A stretch of 64,000 nt of DNA from an uncultured Paludibacter sp. (lineage in GTDB: Bacteria > Bacteroidota > Bacteroidia > Bacteroidales > Paludibacteraceae). The notes under the pieces are model-generated. The model worked only from the letters and a program-made list of their open reading frames with translations. It searched no databases and was not told where the DNA came from. Each line of letters starts with the position of its first letter. The first letter of the stretch is position 1. A program made the translations under genes and the position numbers. Shown here in pieces: positions 1-8,433 of the stretch. The stretch is from assembly GCA_937897985.1 (NCBI GenBank), contig CALCBD010000040.1, positions 8,549-72,548 on the forward strand. The letters are read 5' to 3'.

Positions 1-1
1 G

Positions 2-1285
2 AAAATTGAATGTATGAGCCGTGAGGATTTACGGAAAATACAAAGCGAAAACCTGAAAGAGCTTGTTAAAAGAGTATATAACAATGTTCCTTTCTACAAA
101 AAAAGAATGGACGAACATGGCGTAAAACCATCTGACATTCAATCGATTGACGACATAGTAAAATTACCTTTCACTTACAAAACCGACCTTCGCGATAATT
201 ACCCGTTCGGCCTGTTTGCAACTCCAATGAAAGAAATTGTACGTGTTCATGCTTCGAGCGGAACCACAGGAAAACCCACCACAGTAGGTTATACCAAAAA
301 TGACATTGATAACTGGAAGGAAGTTCTTTCACGTTGTTTGTCGATGGCCGGTATTTCAGCCGATGATGTCATGCAGGTTTCGTATGGCTATGGATTATTC
401 ACCGGAGGACTGGGTGTGCATTACGGTGCTGAAAATATCGGATGTACGGTGGTGCCAATTTCCGGTGGAAATACCCGCCGGCAATTACAACTGATGTCCG
501 ATTTCGGGGCAACTGTCATAGCCTGTACACCTTCGTACGCTTTGCATTTGGCCGATGCACTCAGCGAATTCGGTTATTCGCTGAATGACATGAAACTCAG
601 AACCGGGGTTTTCGGTGCAGAGCCATGGACTGAGAACATGCGAATTGAACTTGAAAAAAAATGGGGCATTAAAGCATTTGACATTTACGGACTCAGCGAA
701 ATAATGGGACCCGGCGTGGCCAACGACTGTGAATTCCATGCCGGACTTCATATACACGAAGATCATTTTTATCCTGAAATAGTACATCCCAAAGACAAAA
801 CTCCCCTCCCCGACGGTGAAGAAGGCGAACTTGTATTTACAACTTTAACCAAAGAAGGAATCCCTTTATTGCGCTACAATACACGTGATTTATCGACATT
901 AAACCGTGAAAAATGTGAATGTGGCCGAACTCTGGTAAGAATGAAAAAAATCACCGGACGCAGCGATGATATGCTGATTATCAGAGGTGTAAATCTATTC
1001 CCATCACAAATTGAACATGTATTGCTTGAACTTTCGGAAACAAGTGCGCACTACATGTTGTATGTCGACCGCGAAAATAACCTCGATACACTCGAGCTGC
1101 AGGTAGAAATGGACGAGTCGAAAATGGTGGAGACCATCAGGGATTTACAGCTGTTAAGCCGCAGAATAGAACATGCACTCAACAGTGCCATCGGTCTAAG
1201 TGTGAAAGTAACGCTCGTTGAGCCAAAAACCATTGCACGCAGCGAAGGTAAAGCTGTAAGGGTAATCGATAAACGCCCCAAATAA
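2..1285 (+). CDS. paaK: Phenylacetate-CoA ligase, 5' end outside window
   Basis: AMP-forming ligase that activates phenylacetate or related aryl acetates to the CoA thioester in the cytoplasm. Counting from the Met at position 14, the adenylate-forming motif SSGTTGKP lies at residues 81-88, followed by YGLSE and the C-terminal lid typical of PaaK. The frame stays open to the window edge: the four codons before that Met read K-I-E-C, which fits the family's N-terminus (an aromatic/IECM stretch), so the true start is upstream and this entry is partial. It is followed after 38 bp by an aminotransferase on the same strand. In Bacteroidetes, PaaK commonly sits beside indolepyruvate ferredoxin oxidoreductase, making aryl-acetyl-CoA from amino acids; that partner would be left of the window and is inference. 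Confidence 0.93.
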   Translation, partial: KIECMSREDLRKIQSENLKELVKRVYNNVPFYKKRMDEHGVKPSDIQSIDDIVKLPFTYKTDLRDNYPFGLFATPMKEIVRVHASSGTTGKPTTVGYTKNDIDNWKEVLSRCLSMAGISADDVMQVSYGYGLFTGGLGVHYGAENIGCTVVPISGGNTRRQLQLMSDFGATVIACTPSYALHLADALSEFGYSLNDMKLRTGVFGAEPWTENMRIELEKKWGIKAFDIYGLSEIMGPGVANDCEFHAGLHIHEDHFYPEIVHPKDKTPLPDGEEGELVFTTLTKEGIPLLRYNTRDLSTLNREKCECGRTLVRMKKITGRSDDMLIIRGVNLFPSQIEHVLLELSETSAHYMLYVDRENNLDTLELQVEMDESKMVETIRDLQLLSRRIEHALNSAIGLSVKVTLVEPKTIARSEGKAVRVIDKRPK

Positions 1286-1323
1286 TTATTCCCGGAATAT
1301 ATTGCTAAAAGAAATTTGAACTA

Positions 1324-2622
1324 ATGATAATTGAAAAAAAAATTGTAGATGATTTGTTTGATCAATTTGGCCAACCCGACATCACCCGCTTGTCTATTCG
1401 CGAGGTTGGTAAACTGGTATCTCAAATTGAACAAAAAAGCGGCACAGAGTTCATTCACATGGAGATGGGCGTTCCGGGAATGCCGGCCAACAGCATAGGT
1501 GTAGCTGCTGAAAAAGAGGCACTCGACCTCGGACTGGCTAATTCCTATCCGAATATTGAAGGTATTCCTTCGGCCAAATACGAGATAGCCCGCTTTGCCG
1601 GACTTTTTATGAATCTCAACATTACAGCTCTTAATTGTGTTCCTACTTCGGGCGGAATGCAGGGGAGTTTTGCCGCACTGCTGGCTGCCGGACGTACCGA
1701 TCCTCAAAAACCATTCACCCTTTTTATCGATCCGGGCTTTCCGGTGAATAAATCGCAGCTTCATTTGCTGGGCCTGCCATACAAATCATTTGACATTCTG
1801 AATTTCAGAGAAGAAAAACTCCGCGACAAAATAGAGTATTATCTCTCACAGGGCGACATTTGCACCATCACTTATTCTTCGCCCAACAATCCTTCATGGA
1901 TTAGTTTAAGTGAGAATGAATTACGTATCATTGGTGAGTTAGCCACCAAATACGATGTGATTGTAATCGAAGATCTGGCTTATTTCGGAATGGATTTCCG
2001 CCATGATTACGGCCAACCGGGTATACCACCCTATCAGCCAACGGTAGCACATTACACCGAGAATTATATTCTTTTGCTTTCTGCTTCGAAAATATTCAGC
2101 TATGCCGGTCAGCGTATTGGCATGATGATAATTTCCGAAAAACTCAGGACACGGCATTATCCTCATCTGAAAAATTTCTTCAGCAGCGATTCACTCGGGC
2201 ATTTTATCCCTTACGGAGTGCTCTATGCAACTACTGCCGGCACTTCGCACACAGCTCAGTTTGCTCTTGCCGAAATGCTGAAAGCTGCCAACGATGGTAA
2301 AATTGACTTCATCAGCGACCTGCAGCCCTATGGAGAAAAAGCTAAACTGATGAAACAAATTTTTCTGAAATATGGGTTTTATATCGTTTATACCGACAAT
2401 GCCGGCGAACTGGCTGATGGATTTTACTTTACAATTGCCTATCCGGGCATGACCGGCGAACAACTTATGAAAGAATTTCTTTATTACGGTATCAGCGCAA
2501 TCTCGCTTTCCATTACCGGAAGCGAAAATAAAGACGGACTTCGTGCCTGTGTTTCCTTTGTCAGGTTCGACCAGATTCCTGAACTCGAAATTCGGCTGCA
2601 ACAGTTCAAAAAGGAAAGATAA
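1324..2622 (+). CDS. PLP-dependent aminotransferase, class I/II
   Basis: A fold-type I aminotransferase of 432 residues, cytosolic. The pyridoxal-phosphate lysine is in SASKIFSYAGQR (Lys about 256), preceded by the substrate/PLP loop SPNNP (about 186-190) and IEDLAY (about 216-221), all in the order expected for the aspartate/aromatic aminotransferase family. It is close behind paaK on the same strand, so the pair is probably one transcript. Together they would deaminate an amino acid to a 2-oxo acid and activate the derived aryl acid; substrate identity cannot be read from the sequence. The gene ends just before a strong terminator hairpin. Confidence 0.88.
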   Translation: MIIEKKIVDDLFDQFGQPDITRLSIREVGKLVSQIEQKSGTEFIHMEMGVPGMPANSIGVAAEKEALDLGLANSYPNIEGIPSAKYEIARFAGLFMNLNITALNCVPTSGGMQGSFAALLAAGRTDPQKPFTLFIDPGFPVNKSQLHLLGLPYKSFDILNFREEKLRDKIEYYLSQGDICTITYSSPNNPSWISLSENELRIIGELATKYDVIVIEDLAYFGMDFRHDYGQPGIPPYQPTVAHYTENYILLLSASKIFSYAGQRIGMMIISEKLRTRHYPHLKNFFSSDSLGHFIPYGVLYATTAGTSHTAQFALAEMLKAANDGKIDFISDLQPYGEKAKLMKQIFLKYGFYIVYTDNAGELADGFYFTIAYPGMTGEQLMKEFLYYGISAISLSITGSENKDGLRACVSFVRFDQIPELEIRLQQFKKER

Positions 2623-2649
2623 ATACAGAAAAATAAAAATTTAACTCAG

Positions 2650-2688
2650 GGTGCATCGAAGTCAGGCTTTCGATGCACCTTCTTTTTT
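2650..2688 (+). terminator. Rho-independent terminator after aminotransferase
   Basis: Perfect 11-bp stem, GGTGCATCGAA (2650-2660) pairing with TTCGATGCACC (2669-2679), 8-nt loop, then a T-rich tract to 2688. It ends the paaK-aminotransferase transcript. It overlaps the longest upstream reading of the next gene, which argues for that gene's internal start at 2733. Confidence 0.88.
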
Positions 2689-2689
2689 G

Positions 2690-2697
2690 TATTTTTG
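2690..2697 (+). promoter_or_regulatory. Candidate -7 promoter box
   Basis: TATTTTTG matches the Bacteroidetes -7 consensus TAnnTTTG and sits between the terminator and the ATG at 2733. No clear -33 TTTG is visible at the right spacing, so support is moderate. Confidence 0.45.
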
Positions 2698-2732
2698 TAA
2701 AAAAAAATCTGCACAATATCAATAAAAATAAA

Positions 2733-3290
2733 ATGTCGAAAATTACTTTGGAAATTACCGGCGTTGCTGCCGAACTTGCTTTAGGCAACTATATGCCGAC
2801 CGACCCGACCATCATGAATAACTGGGAAGAATTCTACCATTACCATGACCTGATTCATGTTTCACAATTACTTTCGGACTATATCGACGAATTAACCATT
2901 TGTGTTGACCAACATACGATTTTTAAAGGCAAAATTCCGGCACAGGCGTTTAGGCCACAAAAAAGTTTTTGCCCGGTGATGGTCGACAGAGCCCTGTACC
3001 TCAGGACTGAATGCGCCGAAAAAGCAACTTATACAGCTGAATTTGAGGCGGAAAATTTTGATATGAATCTGCTGCTTTTCGAAACTCAGGACTACGACCT
3101 GCTTTTTAAAGTTGGTGGTCCGTTTGTTCAACGGGTACTTTACAACCGGAAAGCTATTCAGATTGAATGGAAAAATGCCCAATCTATAGCGAATATCTGC
3201 GTCCTCTGTCGTTTCGAAAACGGATACTTAGTACCTGTTTACGACGCCATCAACAAAAAAGAAGCACATTCATCCGGCACATTGAATTAA
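2733..3290 (+). CDS. Hypothetical protein, 185 aa
   Basis: I do not recognise a family. The frame is open from 2673, but that upstream part overlaps the terminator hairpin and the -7 box, so ATG 2733 (M-S-K-I-T) is preferred. The product is soluble, with no signal peptide or membrane helix, and mixed alpha/beta in character with several aromatic-rich strands. It has four scattered cysteines, but they do not form a metal-binding pattern. It stands alone between a terminator and a TonB receptor gene on the same strand, about 195 bp away. Codon use looks like its neighbours. Confidence 0.7.
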   Translation: MSKITLEITGVAAELALGNYMPTDPTIMNNWEEFYHYHDLIHVSQLLSDYIDELTICVDQHTIFKGKIPAQAFRPQKSFCPVMVDRALYLRTECAEKATYTAEFEAENFDMNLLLFETQDYDLLFKVGGPFVQRVLYNRKAIQIEWKNAQSIANICVLCRFENGYLVPVYDAINKKEAHSSGTLN

Positions 3291-3485
3291 GAAAGCCGAA
3301 ATGGCAATCTTTTTTTTTAAACAAATAAAAAATTATACTTTTATATATCAGCCACTTAATTTATACTGAAACAATTTTCTTCAAAAATTATAAAAAAAAT
3401 AATTGTATTATTAGAACATATTTGTACTAATTGTGTTATAAAAAATACAAATACAATCTAAATTAAAAATATAATCAAAATAACA

Positions 3486-5867
3486 ATGAAGAAAAGAATT
3501 TTTTTAATAGTGAGCTTGTTGATGCCCCTTTTAATATTTGCACAAACAGGGACAATAAAGGGAAAAGTATTCAATTCAAGAACCAATGAACCCATAGAAT
3601 TTGCGAATATCCTGATTCAGGGAACCACCATTGGTTCAACATCTGATTTGGACGGCAAATATATTTTTACAGGAATTAAACCCGGATTTTATCGTCTTGT
3701 GGTAAGTTTTGTGGGGTTTGAAACTTCAATTTCGTCCGAAATTCAGGTGCAGGGAAATCAGACAGTCTTTCTCGACATTCCGGTTCAGGAATCGTCTGTA
3801 CAGATCAAAGAGGTAGTGGTACGCCAGAACTTAAACCTGAAAAGGATTGAAAGTCCGGTTTCGGTTTTATCCATTGGAGTTCAGGAAATTGAAAAAAGTG
3901 CAGGCGCCAATCGTGATGTTTCGAAAGTAGTACAGGCACTTCCGGGCGTTGGGGCTACCGACCCTAATCGTAACGACCTGGTGGTAAGAGGTGGCGGACC
4001 GGCCGAAAATGTTTTCTATCTGGATGGCATTGAGATACCGGTTATCAATCACTTTGCAACACAGGGTGCATCGGGCGGAGCAGTAGGTGTAATCAATCCC
4101 GACTTTGTACGTGAAATTAATTTTTACACCGGAGCTTTCCCTGCCAACCGTACCAATGCGCTTAGTTCGGTAATGGAAATCAAACAAAAAGATGGCAGCA
4201 AGGACCGCGTTCACACAAAACTATCGGTAGGAGCTTCGGATGCCGCTCTGACCATCGACGGACCTTTAAGCCCGAAATCAACTTTTATTGTTTCGGCCCG
4301 TCAGTCATATCTTCAGTTTTTATTCAAAGCCATTGGTTTGCCCTTTTTGCCAACCTATAATGACTTTCAGTTGAAATATAAATACGAAATTGACAAGAAA
4401 AATGAAATTACATTTATCGGTATCGGAGCCATCGATGATCTGACACTCAACACCGGTTTGCAAACTACCGGTACTGAGGCACAAAAATATGTTCTTAATT
4501 ATTTACCCGTTTACAAACAATGGAACTACACAGTCGGAGCACTTTACAAACACTTTGGCGATGGGTTTATCGACAACTGGGTATTGAGCCGTAATATGCT
4601 ACGAAACAATAATTTCAAGTTCAGGAACAACGACGAAACACTGTCGAAAATTCAGGATTACCTTTCGGACGAAGCCGAAAACAAGTTGCGCTTCGAACGC
4701 GATTATCCATATATGCCGGTAAAACTTAAAGTAGGTGCCGGACTTCGATATTCACATTATACCAACGATACGTACCGGAACATTTTTACGGGTAACAGCA
4801 TCAGTACCCTGACTTACAATACAAAGTTAAATCTGTTCGGTTATCAGGCTTTTGCACAGGCGTCGGATGAATATTTTGACAATACACTAAAATTATCGTT
4901 AGGCATTAATGTGGTGGCCAATAACTTCAACAACAATATGAAAAACCCGCTCAATCAGTTATCACCGCGTTTTTCACTTTCATATGCAGCCACCGACAAG
5001 ATTGACATCAATGCCAATGTCGGCCGTTATGCACAGCAACCGGCATACACAACACTGGGTTTCAAAAACTCCGCCAATGAATACGTCAACCGTAATGAAA
5101 ATCTTAAATATATCATTTCCAATCAGGCGATTGTAGGTTTTGAATATCGTCCGCAAAACAAAATGAGACTCAACATCGAGGGCTTTTACAAACAATATGA
5201 AAATTATCCGCTATCGGTAGCCGATGGTTTAAGTATTGCCAGCAAAGGTGGAGATTTTGGCCAGATCGGCGATGAAGAAATCATTTCGACCGGAAAAGGC
5301 AGGGCATACGGGGTCGAGATCCTTTTCAAAATTATGGAATGGAAGAATCTTAATCTTACCTCAACCTATACACTTTTCAAAAGTGAATTCACCGACAAAA
5401 ACGGTATATACAGGCCATCATCGTGGGATACCCGCCAATTATTTAACCTGATAGGAAGCTATAAATTCTCAAAAAGTCTGAATTTAGCAGCCCGTTGGCG
5501 TTATGTGGGAGGCGCTCCTTATTCACCTATTGACATGAACACTTCAAAACTTGTGTCTGCCTGGGATATTACCAATCAACCTTATATCGATTATTCAAGA
5601 TTCAATTCGTTGCGTTTACCCGATTCACACCAGTTAGACATAAGGATTGACAAGGAATTCTATTTCAAAAAGTGGGTTTTGAATCTGTATACCGACATTC
5701 AGAATGTGTACAATTTCAAATCGCAAAGTGCACCTATCTACACCAACCTGGATACCGAAGGCAATAAATCCTACGAAGATGCATCAAAAACCACGTATAA
5801 TTTAAGAACCTTTGAAAGCTTCGGTGGTAATATTTTACCCACAATTGGACTGATTGTGAAGATTTAG
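3486..5867 (+). CDS. TonB-dependent receptor with CarboxypepD_reg-like domain
   Basis: Outer-membrane, TonB-gated importer of 793 residues. A Sec signal peptide ends at FA|Q (about residue 19). Next come a carboxypeptidase-regulatory-like beta domain (about 22-105), a plug domain (about 115-230, with RGGGP and YLDGIEIP) and a 22-strand-type barrel ending in an aromatic-poor VKI terminus. It is shorter than SusC proteins and has no SusD partner, so it resembles the smaller siderophore/metal/cobalamin-like receptors of Bacteroidetes. The substrate is not determinable. A DUF2271 protein follows 77 bp downstream and is probably co-transcribed. Confidence 0.9.
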   Translation: MKKRIFLIVSLLMPLLIFAQTGTIKGKVFNSRTNEPIEFANILIQGTTIGSTSDLDGKYIFTGIKPGFYRLVVSFVGFETSISSEIQVQGNQTVFLDIPVQESSVQIKEVVVRQNLNLKRIESPVSVLSIGVQEIEKSAGANRDVSKVVQALPGVGATDPNRNDLVVRGGGPAENVFYLDGIEIPVINHFATQGASGGAVGVINPDFVREINFYTGAFPANRTNALSSVMEIKQKDGSKDRVHTKLSVGASDAALTIDGPLSPKSTFIVSARQSYLQFLFKAIGLPFLPTYNDFQLKYKYEIDKKNEITFIGIGAIDDLTLNTGLQTTGTEAQKYVLNYLPVYKQWNYTVGALYKHFGDGFIDNWVLSRNMLRNNNFKFRNNDETLSKIQDYLSDEAENKLRFERDYPYMPVKLKVGAGLRYSHYTNDTYRNIFTGNSISTLTYNTKLNLFGYQAFAQASDEYFDNTLKLSLGINVVANNFNNNMKNPLNQLSPRFSLSYAATDKIDINANVGRYAQQPAYTTLGFKNSANEYVNRNENLKYIISNQAIVGFEYRPQNKMRLNIEGFYKQYENYPLSVADGLSIASKGGDFGQIGDEEIISTGKGRAYGVEILFKIMEWKNLNLTSTYTLFKSEFTDKNGIYRPSSWDTRQLFNLIGSYKFSKSLNLAARWRYVGGAPYSPIDMNTSKLVSAWDITNQPYIDYSRFNSLRLPDSHQLDIRIDKEFYFKKWVLNLYTDIQNVYNFKSQSAPIYTNLDTEGNKSYEDASKTTYNLRTFESFGGNILPTIGLIVKI

Positions 5868-5944
5868 TTTTTAATTCATAATTTATAATTCATAATATAA
5901 CAGCCGATAATTGGCACAATCACAAATTAGCACATAATTAAAAT

Positions 5945-6676
5945 ATGAGAACAAAAATATTAGTTGCGTTGCTGATACTTTTTACAGCAGCAATCGAAGC
6001 AAAAAAAACAAAACCGGAAGTATTTTCTGAGCTAAATTATGGTCAGCAAAATACAGGTACACTTATCAGTATCAGGTTCGAAAAAGGGAAAGAGCACAAT
6101 CATCCGCTTTTTGCCATCTGGCTTGCCGACGAAAACGGCAAATATATACAAACGCTTTATGTTTCCAAAAGTATAGGCAAAGGTTATTTTGAACATGGCA
6201 AAAATTCAACTGGAAAATGGATGCCCGGCGAAATTCAGCGACCGGCAGCTCTGCCTTACTGGGGACATCAGAGAGGAATCGTCAATGAGTACGGCAACTA
6301 CCTGCCATCTCCGAAACAACCGGTAATAGATGCCTACACCGGCGCTACTCCGCAAAGTTCGTTTGTTATGAATGTAAAAACTGAGAAAAAACTCAACGGA
6401 AAGTACAAAATCATGCTGGAACTTAACCAGTCGTGGGACTGGAACGATTACTGGTACAACGATAAATTTCCGGGCGACAGTGAATACAAAACCTCAAGCC
6501 AGCCGGCTTTGGTTTATGCCACCACCATCAACACCGAAAGCAATGAAAAGGAATATATGATGGTACCGGTGGGACACAGTCATTATTCAGGAAAAGATGG
6601 CAGTCTGACTACAAATCTGAGCACAATGACCACCGCTCTGAATATTGCCGGGAGAATTACCGTTACTGTAAATTAG
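5945..6676 (+). CDS. DUF2271-like periplasmic protein
   Basis: Secreted protein of 243 residues with an N-terminal signal peptide (cleavage near residue 19). The motifs FAIWLADENGKYIQTLYVS and DAYTGATP are the hallmarks I associate with DUF2271, a periplasmic family often encoded with PepSY or flavin/FMN-transfer proteins. The rest is rich in Trp and Tyr, with a WDWNDYWYND patch. It lies directly behind a TonB-dependent receptor on the same strand, suggesting a periplasmic accessory of that uptake system. Family assignment is from memory of motifs, and the biochemical role is unknown. Confidence 0.7.
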   Translation: MRTKILVALLILFTAAIEAKKTKPEVFSELNYGQQNTGTLISIRFEKGKEHNHPLFAIWLADENGKYIQTLYVSKSIGKGYFEHGKNSTGKWMPGEIQRPAALPYWGHQRGIVNEYGNYLPSPKQPVIDAYTGATPQSSFVMNVKTEKKLNGKYKIMLELNQSWDWNDYWYNDKFPGDSEYKTSSQPALVYATTINTESNEKEYMMVPVGHSHYSGKDGSLTTNLSTMTTALNIAGRITVTVN

Positions 6677-6832
6677 CAGGAAAATTCCGGCAAATAAGGG
6701 CTATGTGGCAGACAATCCGGCGTTCTCAGGCAAATTTATTTAACTTTTTGATATTGTGAATTTTAACTTAATCTGATTACAATTTTTTAATAAATTTTCT
6801 GTGAAATAAAAACAAATCCGGTTTTTAAATGT

Positions 6833-6840
6833 TATATTCG
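6833..6840 (+). promoter_or_regulatory. Possible -7 box of ompA-like gene
   Basis: TATATTCG is one mismatch from TAnnTTTG, about 73 bp before the ATG at 6913. The 236-bp gap otherwise shows only AT-rich leader sequence. Weak evidence. Confidence 0.3.
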
Positions 6841-6912
6841 CAGGCTCACGGTGTTGAACGGCTTTGTTAAAATCCGAAACACATAAATTTTAATAACATA
6901 AAAAATGGAATC

Positions 6913-8352
6913 ATGAAACTAAAAAAAACTCTGCTCATTATTTCAATTGTCTGCGCACAATTGGCGTTTGCACAGACTGCCGACAACAAATTTGCAATAG
7001 GCATTAACGGAATCAGCACCAAATACGTTGGTGACCTTGGTGGCAATGCAATCACCGATTTTACTTATTCTCAATACATTTTGGGATATTTCGGGGGTGG
7101 TTTATCACTGAACATGTATGTAAATCCATCTTTTGATTTGGGATTAAATGGTAATTATGGTTTATACGGAGCCTATCACAGTAATACCAAAAAATTCATC
7201 TCTACTAAATTTGAATCTTCAGTGTTTGGTCATTACAAACTGAACAATGGCTACATTATGAGCAAGGATTCAAAATGGTCTCCGTTTTTATCACTTGGTT
7301 TGGGATTTGCCACTTACGGACAGGTTCAGGACTATCCAAACTGGGCCGACTACAGTGGTGCAGATCTGATTGTTCCTCTCGGACTTGGTATTAAATACCA
7401 GATTACCGACAAATTTGCTGTTCAGTATCAGTACAATTACAACATCACTACAGCCGACAAACGCGACAAAGTGGTAACCGGCGGAAACGATGCTTTTGGC
7501 GAACATTTGCTTGGAGTGGTATTCAGCCTGGGTAAAAGCAAAGATACAGATAAAGACGGTGTAGCCGACAAATCGGATCTTTGCCCGAATACACCTGTCA
7601 ATGTAAAAGTGGATGAAAAAGGCTGTCCGATCGACACTGATAAAGATGGAGTACCCGATTATCTCGATAAATGTCCGAATTCGACTCCATGCGAAAAAGT
7701 GGATGCCAATGGTTGTTCGCTCGACTCTGACAAAGATGGTGTTGCAGATATTGACGACAGATGCCCGAATACACCGGCCAGTGTTAAAGTTGATTCAAGA
7801 GGATGTCCGATTGACAGTGATAACGATGGTGTAGCCGATTACATGGACAAATGTCCTGAAACTCCATCATGTGTACGCGTCGACGCTAAAGGTTGTCCGA
7901 TTGATACTGATGGCGACGGAATTGCCGATTATCTTGACCAATGCCCCGATGTTAAAGGAACAGTTGAAAACAAAGGCTGCCCCGGAGTAAGTGAAGAAGC
8001 TCAGAAAGTATTCAATCAGGCTTTACAGGGAATTCAGTTTAAAACCAACAGCCATGAAATCAAACCAATCTCGAATCCCGTTTTAAACAATGTGGTTGAC
8101 GTTTTGAAAAAGAATTCGCAGTACACAAGAATTGATATCAACGGTCATACCGACAGTACAGGACCCGAAGATTACAACATGAAACTTTCGCAAAAACGAG
8201 CCGAAGAAGTGAAAAAATACCTTGTATCAAAAGGTGTTGAAGCATCAAGATTAACCCCTAAAGGATTTGGTGAATCACAACCGGTAGCTGACAATTCGAC
8301 TCCCGAAGGACGTTACAAAAACCGTCGCGTAGATTTCAAAGTAAACTTCTGA
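6913..8352 (+). CDS. OmpA family protein with thrombospondin type 3 repeats
   Basis: Outer-membrane protein of 479 residues that anchors the envelope to peptidoglycan. Order: signal peptide (cleavage AFA|Q, residue 20), an 8-strand-type barrel (about 25-205), five calcium-binding TSP3 repeats of D-x-D-x-D-G type (about 210-360, each with paired cysteines in a CPN/GCPI pattern), and an OmpA-C domain (about 370-479). The OmpA-C domain has the peptidoglycan-binding NGHTD...R signature and ends RRVDFKVNF. This is the standard architecture of abundant Bacteroidetes OmpA-like porins. The gene is monocistronic, with its own leader before it and a terminator after it. Confidence 0.95.
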   Translation: MKLKKTLLIISIVCAQLAFAQTADNKFAIGINGISTKYVGDLGGNAITDFTYSQYILGYFGGGLSLNMYVNPSFDLGLNGNYGLYGAYHSNTKKFISTKFESSVFGHYKLNNGYIMSKDSKWSPFLSLGLGFATYGQVQDYPNWADYSGADLIVPLGLGIKYQITDKFAVQYQYNYNITTADKRDKVVTGGNDAFGEHLLGVVFSLGKSKDTDKDGVADKSDLCPNTPVNVKVDEKGCPIDTDKDGVPDYLDKCPNSTPCEKVDANGCSLDSDKDGVADIDDRCPNTPASVKVDSRGCPIDSDNDGVADYMDKCPETPSCVRVDAKGCPIDTDGDGIADYLDQCPDVKGTVENKGCPGVSEEAQKVFNQALQGIQFKTNSHEIKPISNPVLNNVVDVLKKNSQYTRIDINGHTDSTGPEDYNMKLSQKRAEEVKKYLVSKGVEASRLTPKGFGESQPVADNSTPEGRYKNRRVDFKVNF

Positions 8353-8377
8353 TTAACTCAGATTAAATTCATACAGA

Positions 8378-8412
8378 AAAATGGCTGCCCCCGTAAAAGG
8401 AGCAGCCATTTT
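8378..8412. terminator. Bidirectional terminator between ompA-like and M56 genes
   Basis: Perfect 11-bp stem AAAATGGCTGC (8378-8388) with GCAGCCATTTT (8402-8412) and a 13-nt loop. It lies between convergent genes, with A/T runs on each side, so it can stop both transcripts. Confidence 0.85.
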
Positions 8413-8433
8413 GATTTCAAAACGTCAGAGAAT

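Noticed and set aside
1321..1764. 147-codon frame opposite the aminotransferase
   Set aside because: Antisense shadow; the plus-strand gene has clear PLP motifs.
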